From Planctomycetota bacterium (GTDB taxonomy: Bacteria; Planctomycetota; UBA1135; UBA2386), in the NCBI GenBank assembly GCA_016713175.1, contig JADJPQ010000004.1, positions 372,001 to 436,000 on the forward strand: a stretch of DNA of 64,000 bases. The letters run 5' to 3'. Below are positions 19,323 to 27,424 of this stretch, in pieces. The stretch's first letter is position 1. The number at the start of each line of letters is the position of its first letter. Under the pieces are notes generated by a model. The model had not been told where the DNA came from. It worked only from the letters and a program-made list of their open reading frames with translations, and searched no databases. A program made the position numbers and the translations under genes.

Positions 19323-20612
19323 TCAGCGGATCAGGATCGACAGGGCGTCGCTGAACGCGAAACCGAACGCATTGACTCCGGACGAGGTGGCTCCTTGGGC
19401 AAACACTAGCATGCCTGCCAGTGCGGGATCGGCAGGGACGGGAATCGGGAAGCGATCGCGGCCATTGCTGTCGGCGACACCGACAAACGACACGTCCGGT
19501 GAAGCCCACAGGGCACATCCAGGGGCGCCAACCTGTGCGCCCAGAAACGGCAGAGCCCAGCCGGACCACGCGGCATCGCTTGTGCCAAGCCAAAACACCG
19601 AGAGTGAGCCCGCCTGGAGTTGTCGCAGAGTCAGCTGGAACGTCTGTCCAGGCCGTGGCAGCCCAGAAGAACCCATGCGCGGCTCGAGGCCAGCGCTGGT
19701 CACGCAGCCGCGCCCATACGACTCGAAGGGGCGCGGCGCCGCGGCGACAAGCGCTATCTGGACGCCACTACCAAAGGCGATCAGATGCCAGGCACTGCCG
19801 GGGACCTTTCGCCACAACGAGAGATAGGTGCTCCACGGCGCTGCGGCCAGTTCGGATGTCCACGGATCGATGACGACACTGCCGCCGCCGGTGGCGAACG
19901 CAGGGTCGCTCGGGGCAACCTCGGTCGCAAGAACGGCGCCCGAGTCGATGTCGATGCGGAGCACGCTGGTATGATCGAGAATCAGCAGGTCGCGATCGGC
20001 GCCCAGGGAAATAGTCGGTCCAATGCGTGGCTGGTGAGCCTGCGGCAGCACCAACAGTGGCCGGAACACCGGCCCCGCGGGCACGAAATCGACTGCCCAC
20101 ACGTGCGCAGGGTTCGTGACCGTGACGTCGACTGCGAAGAACACTTCACGCCCGTCCGTCGCAAGGCCGGACACGCGGCCAGTCAGACCCAGTGTCGCCA
20201 ACATGCCATTGTGCATCAGCATCGCGGGGCCGATCCCCTGCTTGGGTGTGAAGCCGAGTTCGCCTTGGATCCCTATTTGCCAGATCGCGTGACGCGCCGC
20301 GGCGATGTGTCGTCCGGTGAACGGTAGCGACGGCAGGCTCGAGCCAGGTGCGAACGCCCGGGATGTCGGGTCGAACCAGAGTTGATCGACTGAACTCCGA
20401 TCTGCGTAAATGTAGCCATCGCCACCGGACGCAAGGGAGATCGCGCCGGCCGGGTCACTTCCAAGCAGGCGGCCGTCCGGCGCGAACACCAAGATGTAGT
20501 TCACGCCACCGGCCACCCAGCCCGTCGAGGGGAGCTGCGTCGAACCCGCAACGGCCAACCCTGCGACAGCCAAGGCGCACTTACACAGAGCTGTCAACGA
20601 GGCCGGTATCAT
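19323..20612 (-). CDS. Exported protein with GRGC-type C-terminal domain
   Basis: 429 aa from the ATG that overlaps the upstream stop as ATGA, with AGGG about 8 bases upstream; TTG (20630) and ATG (20618) starts are possible but less well placed. A signal peptide (ALAVAGLAVAGSTQ) precedes a beta-rich region of about 270 residues that may be a propeller (repeated short strands with D/G turns). The last 135 residues start at YGRGCVTSAGLEPRMG, continue with AGSLSVFWLGTSDA and end in a hydrophobic strand; I have seen this type of domain in other planctomycete exported proteins, where it may be a surface or adhesion module. No enzymatic motif is visible. It is coupled to the gene upstream. Confidence 0.6.
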   Translation of the reverse strand: MIPASLTALCKCALAVAGLAVAGSTQLPSTGWVAGGVNYILVFAPDGRLLGSDPAGAISLASGGDGYIYADRSSVDQLWFDPTSRAFAPGSSLPSLPFTGRHIAAARHAIWQIGIQGELGFTPKQGIGPAMLMHNGMLATLGLTGRVSGLATDGREVFFAVDVTVTNPAHVWAVDFVPAGPVFRPLLVLPQAHQPRIGPTISLGADRDLLILDHTSVLRIDIDSGAVLATEVAPSDPAFATGGGSVVIDPWTSELAAAPWSTYLSLWRKVPGSAWHLIAFGSGVQIALVAAAPRPFESYGRGCVTSAGLEPRMGSSGLPRPGQTFQLTLRQLQAGSLSVFWLGTSDAAWSGWALPFLGAQVGAPGCALWASPDVSFVGVADSNGRDRFPIPVPADPALAGMLVFAQGATSSGVNAFGFAFSDALSILIR

Positions 20613-22516
20613 GGACATATCCCTATCCAAGCACCGCGCGAGGCGGCGGCGATTCCGGTCTCTTCGTATACGCCCCCTGGCTGTTTCCGGAACTCCTCGA
20701 CGATCATCTGCGCGTACCAGATCGGTTGCTGGGGCGGTAGGTTCAGCACGAACACATCGTCGCCCATGCTGTTCGTGATAGTGCCGGTCAGCGTCGAAGT
20801 CAAGTCAATGTTCAGCGTAATCCCAGTCAGGGATGGGTGCGGCGCGGCGGTTTGTGGAGGAGTTGGTGTAATGTGCAGAGTCCAGACACAGTTGAGGTGG
20901 CTATAGAGATGCCTGTTCCCGTCTCGGACCACGAATGGGTGCCCTACTCTCGGGGGCCCATAGGGGGCGATGATTCTTGGGTGGGCGCCTGCTGGGTGCG
21001 CGGTGCCGGCGCCGAACGGCGTGGCGCTCCAGAACCGATTGAATCGGCCACGATTGACACGGAACACGAACCCGTTCTCGCGGCCTGCGCTGGCCAAGAC
21101 GAAGCCTGAATCACTTGCAGTCGACACATCCCAGATCCCCAAGAACCTCTCCCAAGCGTACATGGTGCCGCTGGAGCCATCGAGTGTCGTCGTGTCAAAG
21201 CTGGCTAAGACTGACATCGGGACTGAAGGATTTGATAGGTCTACTTGATCAATTCCATCCATCTGGTGGGCTATGTATCCGGTTCTGCCGTCGGCCCGCA
21301 AATGATGTGCAACCGATGGTTGGACGGAAGCTGTCGGGTAGTTTGGGTTGTCAGGTATCATTGAGACGAGCGAGCCTGTCTGCGCAAGCGATGGCAGCTG
21401 AATTGTCAGTGGTATTGCGGGTATGTTGGGAAAATTGACTTGCGAAATGTTGACGGCGTCAATATTGCGGAACGGCGACTCTTGTAGGATCCACATCGTC
21501 GCCGGCGATACGGACTCATCGACCCAAACCGAATGCGGCGCCGCAGCGAAGAGGGGGTACGTTGGGGTCGCGCCAAGGACTGATGGAGGGAGCAGCGGTG
21601 CGACCGGAGGTGGGACCACATGACGTCTAGGTCGCCATTGCCCCGGGTTTGACAGTGATAGCTGCGCCAAGTCCAGTATTGTGACTTGGCGTCCAACCCA
21701 ATCACATGCGTAGAGTCGATTGTTGAAAATCATGCTGTCGTGGATGCTAACGGGCTGCCACAAGTCTGACGAACCGGATGTCCAGGTATGAAGAGCGGTT
21801 GGGGTCGAAGGGTTGATGAGCGATAGCAGATAAACGTCGTGGAGCGCCGTCTGAATGAAAAGCAGTGACCGGCTCGAGTCAATCGTAATAGTGTGGCAAA
21901 AACTAGGTAGGGCCATCCAGGAGTTCGCTACATGGGCGAGGGTGTTCTGTGTTCCTGCACGCTGGAGCTCGATTATCCAAAGACCGGGTCGAAGGTTGTT
22001 AATGGCGTACAGGAATGTGCGTTGCGACGGGCCGTGAAAGTGCGCGACGATCTCTCGATTTGTGCATAGGTTGGAGTCGATTGGGACCGGACCCTGGCAG
22101 TAGGGTGTCGCTCCGTTCAGGGCAGCCTGGAGGGCAGGGTTGCTCACTGGGATTGGGGCTTCCGCCACAAATATTGGCGTTGGTGGAGTCAGGCTCTGAA
22201 GATGGACGTTGGCGGGAACTGCGACTCTCGGGGCCGTGACATCGACCACCATGACTCCGTTGTTGCGGCCAAGCGCCAGGTACTCGCGATCATCGTTTGG
22301 ATCCGCTGGATTCAGTGGGTCGGCGAAAGCCGCTAGGCCGGACGTCCAAGGATAAGGGCAAGGTCCTGGGGCGGGCACGGGTGCCTGATAGATTATGGAA
22401 AAAGTGCCATCTCCTGAGCTTCCCGCCAAATGGCCGGGCGGGTTCGTCGCTGGTCCATTCTGTCCCAGGGCTAGTCCAGCAAGCAGATGCACCGCGAGTA
22501 TGAAGAGCGATCTCAT
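20609..22516 (-). CDS. Exported beta-propeller protein of the LVIVD / choice-of-anchor-B type
   Basis: 635 aa from the ATG giving MRSLFILAVHLLAGLALGQ, a clear signal peptide. The body is made of repeats that each end in a strand such as NNGVMVVDVTAPRV, RPGLWIIELQRAG, HDVYLLSLINPSTP, RQVTILDLAQLSLSNP and DGIDQVDLSNPSVPM, typical of LVIVD/choice-of-anchor-B propellers in secreted proteins. No catalytic residues stand out. Base composition is visibly richer in A and T than in the flanking genes, so this gene may be a more recent arrival. It overlaps the downstream exported protein by 4 bases, so the two are probably made together. Confidence 0.6.
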   Translation of the reverse strand: MRSLFILAVHLLAGLALGQNGPATNPPGHLAGSSGDGTFSIIYQAPVPAPGPCPYPWTSGLAAFADPLNPADPNDDREYLALGRNNGVMVVDVTAPRVAVPANVHLQSLTPPTPIFVAEAPIPVSNPALQAALNGATPYCQGPVPIDSNLCTNREIVAHFHGPSQRTFLYAINNLRPGLWIIELQRAGTQNTLAHVANSWMALPSFCHTITIDSSRSLLFIQTALHDVYLLSLINPSTPTALHTWTSGSSDLWQPVSIHDSMIFNNRLYACDWVGRQVTILDLAQLSLSNPGQWRPRRHVVPPPVAPLLPPSVLGATPTYPLFAAAPHSVWVDESVSPATMWILQESPFRNIDAVNISQVNFPNIPAIPLTIQLPSLAQTGSLVSMIPDNPNYPTASVQPSVAHHLRADGRTGYIAHQMDGIDQVDLSNPSVPMSVLASFDTTTLDGSSGTMYAWERFLGIWDVSTASDSGFVLASAGRENGFVFRVNRGRFNRFWSATPFGAGTAHPAGAHPRIIAPYGPPRVGHPFVVRDGNRHLYSHLNCVWTLHITPTPPQTAAPHPSLTGITLNIDLTSTLTGTITNSMGDDVFVLNLPPQQPIWYAQMIVEEFRKQPGGVYEETGIAAASRGAWIGICP

Positions 22517-22649
22517 CGAGGCGAACTCTAGTGAACGGTTCGTCAACCGGTCAACTCCCGGCGAACCGGAGCGCGATTGCGGTAGAGCGGAATGAGAAGC
22601 CATTCGTGACAGCCTCAAAGCACGTTGCGGCGTTAGGTTGGGTTCCAGT

Positions 22650-22830
22650 CGGTTCCGCACCACCAGGAAGTCCGGCGATCACCAACCCCGTGCCGACGAT
22701 CGTCGCTGCATCGATCTTCCCATCGCCGACCGCGACTCCGAGCAGCGTCGCCAGCACCGGCGTCACCAACGAGATTAGACTCAACTCGCCGGCCGGCTGG
22801 TGCCGCAAGAGCCAGAAGTCGGCTGCCAGC
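22650..22830 (-). pseudogene. EamA transporter 3'-end fragment, copy 3
   Basis: This stretch aligns with the C-terminal coding end of the intact EamA gene at 24953-25828. On the minus strand it encodes SLVTPVLATLLGVAVGDGKI and then TIVGTGLVIAG, which match the last two helices of that transporter. It lacks the preceding helices and the true stop region, and it is framed only by a chance start near 22841. It is probably a decayed remnant left by duplication at this site, not a small membrane protein. Confidence 0.7.
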
Positions 22831-22934
22831 GCCCTGGCCATTGGAGCAAGGAAGCGGTGTTCAGCCCTTCGGCTCCCGCGCCACCAGACAGACTCCGGCG
22901 ATCACCAACCCGTGCCGACAATCGTCACCGCATC

Positions 22935-22950
22935 GATCTTCCGATCTTCC
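22935..22950. repeat. 8-base tandem duplication (GATCTTCC x2)
   Basis: GATCTTCC occurs twice in tandem here, while the equivalent place in EamA copy 3 has one copy. It shifts the frame of the EamA remnant. It is the second 8-base slippage seen in this accessory spot. Confidence 0.75.
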
Positions 22951-22975
22951 CATCACCGACCGCGACCCCGAGCAA

Positions 22976-23031
22976 CGTCGCCAGCACCGGCGTCACATAC
23001 GAAATCAGGCTCAGCTTCCCCGCCGGCATGT
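22976..23031. repeat. 56-base perfect direct repeat shared with 25061-25116
   Basis: The sequence begins CGTCGCCAGCACCGGCGTCA and ends CCGCCGGCATGT, and it is identical base for base to 25061-25116 inside the intact EamA gene, in the same orientation. Flanking bases differ on both sides. It is the longest exact match within the duplicated EamA 3' ends, and recombination between the two would delete the DUF4365 cassette. Confidence 0.85.
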
Positions 23032-23164
23032 ACCGCAACAGCCAGAAACAGGTCGAGAACGCGAACCCCGTGCCGATCAGCGCGAGCAACGCCATCGACA
23101 TGACACCCTGCGTCATCCAAACCTCCGGCTGCCAGCCCGCGCGCAGCAGCGGGTGGCCAAGGCG

Positions 23165-24301
23165 TCATCGCTCGGGGATCACCCCAAACTCCCGCGCATC
23201 TTCAACGACCCAGGTCCGGCCGGCCCGATGCAACGTGCCCATGCAGCGGACGACGGCGCCGGTCCGGTGCGCAGTGATCGCGGCCTGGTAGTCGTTGCCA
23301 TCGAGCGCGATGGCGACGTGCCTCCAGCCAGTGTCGACTTCCGTGTGCACGATGGCGGTGCCGCCAACGGCGGCCGCTGTGCTGTCGAGTCGGACGACGT
23401 GACCCTTCACTTCGAAACTGACGTAGGTTGCGGCCTCGCGGAGACCCGTCGCGGCTTCGCGCAGCTGGCCGGCGACGTCGGCGCTGAACACGACGCTGCC
23501 GGGGGTGGGGTCGAGGTTGGGGCGTTGCGTGGCGAACGAGAAGGAGGCGCGCAGTGTTTCGGCCTCGGTCGCGTCGAAGACCTCGGCGATGGCGTCGCAG
23601 AGGTTGGCGTTGACGCCTTGACCGATCCGGCGGCGGAACGGCTCGAGCGTCGCCTCGGCTGCCGCTTCGCGGCTGGCATCGCCGACGCCGCTCAGTGCGT
23701 GGGCCAGGCGAACACAGGCCAGACGTTCCAGGGGTTCGTGGCCGATGTCCTCGGTCGTCGTGTCGTCGAGCAAGCGCTGCGGAACCTCGCATTCGATCGT
23801 GAGCACGAAGCTGCCGACCTCCGGCTGCCCGAACCTGGCGCGCCGGATCAGGTCCATCGCCTCGGCCGTTTTTCGGCGGGGGAACGATGCGCGCGGCTCC
23901 CGCACCGAGCAAGCTGCCGAAAGCAGCATGTCGCGGGCGGCCTCGTAGACCCGGTGGCCCGCTTCGACGGAGATTCGGCCATCTCGAGTGATCCGGCTTT
24001 CGATGCCCAACCGGACGACGTCCAGCGAGCAAGCCCGGATGTCGCTCAGGATGGGCGTGGGAGGTCGTTCTTCGAACCTGGCCAGGTCGGCCAGCAGCAG
24101 GTCCACGGCGCGAGAGTAGCCGCCGCCATGCGCCTGCATCGGGATCTCGAGATCGAGGATCGCACCGCCGCGTGACAAGGTCGCGGTCGCCCAGGTGGCA
24201 GCCGAGCTCGTGATCGTCCAGCCGCGGCTGCGCAGATACGCGACGATCTGGCCCGGCGTCGGTACGGCGACGCGATGCGGCACCCACACGAACGGGCTCA
24301 C
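23165..24301 (-). CDS. Unknown 378-aa partner of the DUF4365 gene
   Basis: 378 aa, GTG start preceded by GGGAG at normal spacing. I do not recognise the family. The N-terminus (TPGQIVAYLRSRGW) reads like a short helix-strand domain seen at the start of some actinobacterial proteins of unknown function. The rest is mixed alpha/beta with no signal peptide, no membrane helix and no obvious catalytic motif, so it is cytoplasmic. Its start overlaps the restored stop of the DUF4365 gene as GTGA, so translation of the two was probably coupled. It lies between EamA 3'-end copies, which suggests acquisition as a cassette. A defence or toxin-antitoxin-like role with DUF4365 is inference. Confidence 0.75.
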   Translation of the reverse strand: MSPFVWVPHRVAVPTPGQIVAYLRSRGWTITSSAATWATATLSRGGAILDLEIPMQAHGGGYSRAVDLLLADLARFEERPPTPILSDIRACSLDVVRLGIESRITRDGRISVEAGHRVYEAARDMLLSAACSVREPRASFPRRKTAEAMDLIRRARFGQPEVGSFVLTIECEVPQRLLDDTTTEDIGHEPLERLACVRLAHALSGVGDASREAAAEATLEPFRRRIGQGVNANLCDAIAEVFDATEAETLRASFSFATQRPNLDPTPGSVVFSADVAGQLREAATGLREAATYVSFEVKGHVVRLDSTAAAVGGTAIVHTEVDTGWRHVAIALDGNDYQAAITAHRTGAVVRCMGTLHRAGRTWVVEDAREFGVIPER

Positions 24302-24806
24302 GGGGCGTCTCCCTGGTCAATGCGGTTCATCAGGATCTGCAGGTTCGTCGGGTGGAAGCAGTTGGCCTGCGGTATGTGGACACGAACTGTAGCAGTGTTC
24401 AGCGACGCCGGCATGCCTCGCAGGGAGCGCCAGTAGCCGCAGTGCCGCAGTGCCGCAGTACCAGTTCTGCCGCCGTGGCGGAGGCCCAATTCGCGCGCTC
24501 GGCCGGCAGCGCGACGACGACGAGGATCCGTGGCGGGATCGCGGTGTCGTCGCGGAGTTCGTCGTAGTTCTTGATTCCCAGGTCGAAAGGGAAGGGGTCT
24601 TGGGTGATCGGCTGGGTCGTGGCCTTCAGTTGCAGTTCGAGCCGTGGCCCCCTCGTCGACCCGCTCGGTGATCTCGCGAAGAGCACCGCGTCGACGCCGT
24701 CGGCGTCCATCATTCGGTTGCTTTCTTGAACGAAGTAGCCTGCGGCGTGGGCGACTGCCCGAACGTAGGCGTGACTGAATTCCGACTTCAGGTCGTTGGA
24801 GGTCAT
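24298..24806 (-). CDS. DUF4365 nuclease-like protein, frameshifted by an 8-base repeat
   Basis: From the ATG at 24806 the present frame gives 135 aa and stops at 24399. The N-terminal part is typical of DUF4365: Asp39 in DADGVDAVL, then LELQLKAT with Glu57, Gln59 and Lys61 (a PD-(D/E)XK-like D-(E/Q)xK site), then NYDELRDD and PPRILVVVALP. At 24436-24459 the unit ACTGCGGC (minus strand) occurs three times. With two copies the frame continues as LRHCGYWRSLRGMPASLNTA, the family's expected C-terminus, for 166 aa, and the stop at 24298 then forms GTGA with the partner gene. I infer slipped-strand inactivation, possibly reversible. It is not known whether the 135-aa form retains activity. Confidence 0.75.
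24436..24459. repeat. Three perfect tandem 8-base units (GCCGCAGT on the plus strand)
   Basis: Units at 24436-24443, 24444-24451 and 24452-24459 are identical. They lie inside the DUF4365 coding region, and since 8 is not a multiple of 3, gain or loss of one unit changes the frame. Two units restore the family's conserved C-terminus. Confidence 0.9.
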
Positions 24807-24817
24807 GTTGCGGCGAG

Positions 24818-24831
24818 CGCGTTGCAACGCG
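24818..24831. promoter_or_regulatory. 14-base perfect palindrome upstream of the DUF4365 gene
   Basis: CGCGTTGCAACGCG is its own reverse complement and begins 11 bases before the DUF4365 start codon, within the 146-base gap to the EamA stop. This is a plausible operator or mRNA-start element for the cassette, and no other palindrome of that length was noticed in the gap. A chance occurrence in GC-rich DNA is possible. Confidence 0.35.
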
Positions 24832-24952
24832 AACAGGCGGCGGGTGGCGCAAGGTGGCAGGGGGCGCGCAGGTCCTTCTTCGAGCCCCAAGACCGTTGTG
24901 CATGGTAGCTGCAGGGTCGCCGACTGCCAGCAATCTGACCGAGCGAGTGGTC

Positions 24953-25828
24953 TTAGCCCTTCGGCTTCCGAACCACCAGGCAGACCCCCGCGATCACCAA
25001 CCCCGTGCCGACGATCGTCGCTCCATCGAGCTTGCCATCGCCGACCGCAACCCCGAGCAGCGTCGCCAGCACCGGCGTCACATACGAAATCAGGCTCAGC
25101 TTCCCCGCCGGCATGTGCCGTAACAGCCAGAAGTAGGTCGAGAACGCGAACACCGTGCCGACCAGCGCCAGGGCCGCCATCGACACGACACCCTGCGTCG
25201 TCCAGACCTCCGGGCGCCAGCCTTCGCGGAGCAGCGCCGCACCGCCGAGCAGCACCGCGCCGAGCACCATGCCGTTCCGGTTCAGCACGATCGAACTGGT
25301 CTTGCTGCCGTGTTTCTTGATCAGCACCGTGCCGACCGCCGACACGATTGGCGAGCCGAGCAGCAGCAGCGCCATCGGCAGCGCTTCCGGACCAACCCCG
25401 AGATCGCCGGAGAACATCGCGACGATGCCGCTGAACGACAGCAGAAGGCCGCCGGTCTGTCGCCGCGATAGCGTCTCGCCAAGCCACACCGTGCCCGCGA
25501 TCGCCATCAAGACCGGAAAGATCGCCCACAGCACCGCAGCGACACCGGAGGGGACCACCGTCTCGGCGACATACAGGATCCCGTACGAACCGGCGAAATT
25601 GGTGACGGCGGCGGTGACCCACAGCCAGGTCGGTGGCGGCGGCGCGCCCTCGAGGCGCCGCAGCGTCGGCGTGATGACGATCATCACCAGACCCGCGAGC
25701 GCAAAGCGCGCGCCGGCGGCGGTCAGCGGCAGTTCTTGTGGTCCGAGCCGGATGCCGAGCCAGGTGCTGCCCCAGATCAGGCACAGCACGGCGATCAGCA
25801 GCGGTCGCAACCAGGCAGGTCCGTTCAT
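24953..25828 (-). CDS. EamA-family (DMT superfamily) transporter
   Basis: 291 aa, ten hydrophobic segments in two EamA repeats. The N-terminal repeat opens LIAVLCLIWGSTWLGIRLG with the family's WGS motif, and the second ends TPVLATLLGVAVGDGKLDGA and TIVGTGLVIAGVCLVVRKPKG. It probably exports a small metabolite or amino acid; the substrate is unknown. The start overlaps the aldehyde dehydrogenase stop by 4 bases (ATGA), so both are in one operon. The 3' end of this gene has been duplicated at least twice to the left, on the far side of the DUF4365 cassette. Confidence 0.9.
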   Translation of the reverse strand: MNGPAWLRPLLIAVLCLIWGSTWLGIRLGPQELPLTAAGARFALAGLVMIVITPTLRRLEGAPPPPTWLWVTAAVTNFAGSYGILYVAETVVPSGVAAVLWAIFPVLMAIAGTVWLGETLSRRQTGGLLLSFSGIVAMFSGDLGVGPEALPMALLLLGSPIVSAVGTVLIKKHGSKTSSIVLNRNGMVLGAVLLGGAALLREGWRPEVWTTQGVVSMAALALVGTVFAFSTYFWLLRHMPAGKLSLISYVTPVLATLLGVAVGDGKLDGATIVGTGLVIAGVCLVVRKPKG

Positions 25829-27366
25829 GGGCGCAATCCGTGGGCGAGCACCGGCAGCAGCCGGAGGCGGGAGCCCGTGGCGTAGAAGGTCGCGAGCGCG
25901 CGCAGGGTGTCGAGGCCGCGGCGATGCCACGGGAACTGCGGCGGCAATGGGCTTGGGATCGGCGGTCCGCGCAGGATCACCTGATCGACCGGCAACAGCG
26001 CGACGCGCGGTCCATGCACGAAGCCGCGACCGGACCCGCGCGCATCGTCGATGGCGTGTTCGCCGCCGAACGCACCCCACGGCGTGTTCATCAGCGCATA
26101 GCTGAGCCCTGGGTTGGCGTTGATGGCCACGGTGCCCTTCCGCAGCGCGCGCGCGGCGCGTTCGAGATGCGGTTGGTCGGTGGCGCGGAGCGTGGATGGC
26201 ACCGCAAGCTGCGCCGCGAGCGTGCCGAGGCAGTCATTGGCCAGGCTCGTGGCCGCACCCAGGAACGACGCGACATCGTCACCGGGCAGCGGCACCTCGA
26301 GCAGCACCGGCGCGAAGCGTTCGGCCATCAGGTGCGTGGCATCGCGGCTGGCTGAGCCGTCGGTGCGCAACAGGCCGGGCAAGCGCCCATCGGCGGGAAC
26401 GGGCCGTTCGGCAGCCGCCTCGAACCAGGTCGCCGCCGCCGGATAGAATGGTCGGCGCGGCGGCAGTTCGGCCAGCGTCACCTGGATCCGGTCGAGGAAC
26501 GCGCGCCGCTGCGGCCAGCTGCTGGCGGTCAGCAGCACCCTCGGCGTCACGCAGTTGCAGCCGGCATTGAAGAGCAGTTGGGCCGCGAGGGCACGCGCCT
26601 GCCAGTCGAGTTCGCGTTCGGGCCAGTTGCCGGGTAGCACGATGACCGGCGTGACGTTGCCGAGTTCGGCGGTCCAGCGCTTGTTGGCGAGATGCGGACC
26701 GGCGCGGAGCGCAGCAGCGGTGGCATGACTGCCGGTCAGATGCACGGCGGCGATCCTGGTGTCACCGGCAAGCGCCTGACCGAGTCCGGCGTCGCCGACG
26801 CGGAAGGACAGATGGCGTTGGGTCACCAGCGGCGCGAACGCGCGCTCGAGGATCGGTTGCAGGGAGGCGTGCAGCGGGCTCAGCTTGCAGAGCACGGCCT
26901 GGCCATGCACGAACAGCGCATGCAGCGCATCGGCGACCGGCATGCTGCTGACATTGCCGGCGCCGAGCACCAACGTGATGCCGGGCGGCGGTCGGTGCGT
27001 CGCCGGGCGATGACCGAAGAGCGCATCGGCCCGATGGCCAGCGAACAACCAGCGATCGGCGAACGCCGGGTCGGGAAACAACTGCAGCGAACGGCCGGCC
27101 GGCGTCATCGCGATCGGCGGTGCGTCCAGGCAGCGCAGCAGCCGCAGGACCGGCAGCGGACCGGTGGCCCATTCTTCGGTCAGGATCGTCCGATCGTCGG
27201 CGCCGTGCTTTCTGGCGGCGGCGGCGGCGACCCATTCGTCGGCGGCGGCATGGACGCTGCGGCGGCAGGCGGCAAGCAACTGGCGACGTGCGGCGGCATC
27301 GCCGGGTGGCGGTTGCAGCGCAGAGAGCGCAGCGTCGACCTCGACGGGCAGCGGGGCGGGCGGCAC
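25825..27366 (-). CDS. Aldehyde dehydrogenase family protein
   Basis: 513 aa. The ALDH fold is recognised from TLVLGAGNVSSMPVADAL in the cofactor half, Glu234 in AELGNVTPVIV, and the catalytic loop FNAGCNCVTPRVLL with Cys272 at the position of the family nucleophile. Late motifs include NPGLSYALMNTPWGAFGG. It oxidises an aldehyde with NAD(P)+; the substrate is unclear and the sequence is divergent from well-known subfamilies. It is not exported. A 4-base overlap couples it to the EamA transporter downstream. The gene starts 58 bases before the end of the large exported protein gene. Confidence 0.85.
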   Translation of the reverse strand: MPPAPLPVEVDAALSALQPPPGDAAARRQLLAACRRSVHAAADEWVAAAAARKHGADDRTILTEEWATGPLPVLRLLRCLDAPPIAMTPAGRSLQLFPDPAFADRWLFAGHRADALFGHRPATHRPPPGITLVLGAGNVSSMPVADALHALFVHGQAVLCKLSPLHASLQPILERAFAPLVTQRHLSFRVGDAGLGQALAGDTRIAAVHLTGSHATAAALRAGPHLANKRWTAELGNVTPVIVLPGNWPERELDWQARALAAQLLFNAGCNCVTPRVLLTASSWPQRRAFLDRIQVTLAELPPRRPFYPAAATWFEAAAERPVPADGRLPGLLRTDGSASRDATHLMAERFAPVLLEVPLPGDDVASFLGAATSLANDCLGTLAAQLAVPSTLRATDQPHLERAARALRKGTVAINANPGLSYALMNTPWGAFGGEHAIDDARGSGRGFVHGPRVALLPVDQVILRGPPIPSPLPPQFPWHRRGLDTLRALATFYATGSRLRLLPVLAHGLRP

Positions 27367-27424
27367 GCCGGCAGCAGAGCCGGACGGGACGTCGGCTGCA
27401 AGCGCTCGCCGCAGCGGTGCCGGG

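Larger units (their letters stand above)
22861..23160 (-). pseudogene. EamA transporter 3'-end fragment, copy 2
   Basis: About 300 bases collinear with the 3' end of the intact EamA gene, from the stop region (GCCCTTCGG beside the stop) to a point about 100 codons upstream. A perfect 56-base match (22976-23031 against 25061-25116) proves common origin. The fragment carries two frame-breaking differences: one C fewer in the ACCAACCC run near 22906 and an 8-base duplication at 22935-22950. It cannot encode a working transporter. Together with copy 3 and the intact gene it brackets the DUF4365 cassette. Confidence 0.8.

Noticed and set aside
22551..22841. Possible 96-aa small membrane protein
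   Set aside because: Its conserved part is the C-terminal end of the nearby EamA gene; a remnant, not a separate gene.
22650..25828. Insertion sequence or transposon as the cause of the EamA duplications
   Set aside because: No transposase, integrase or terminal inverted repeats were found between the copies.
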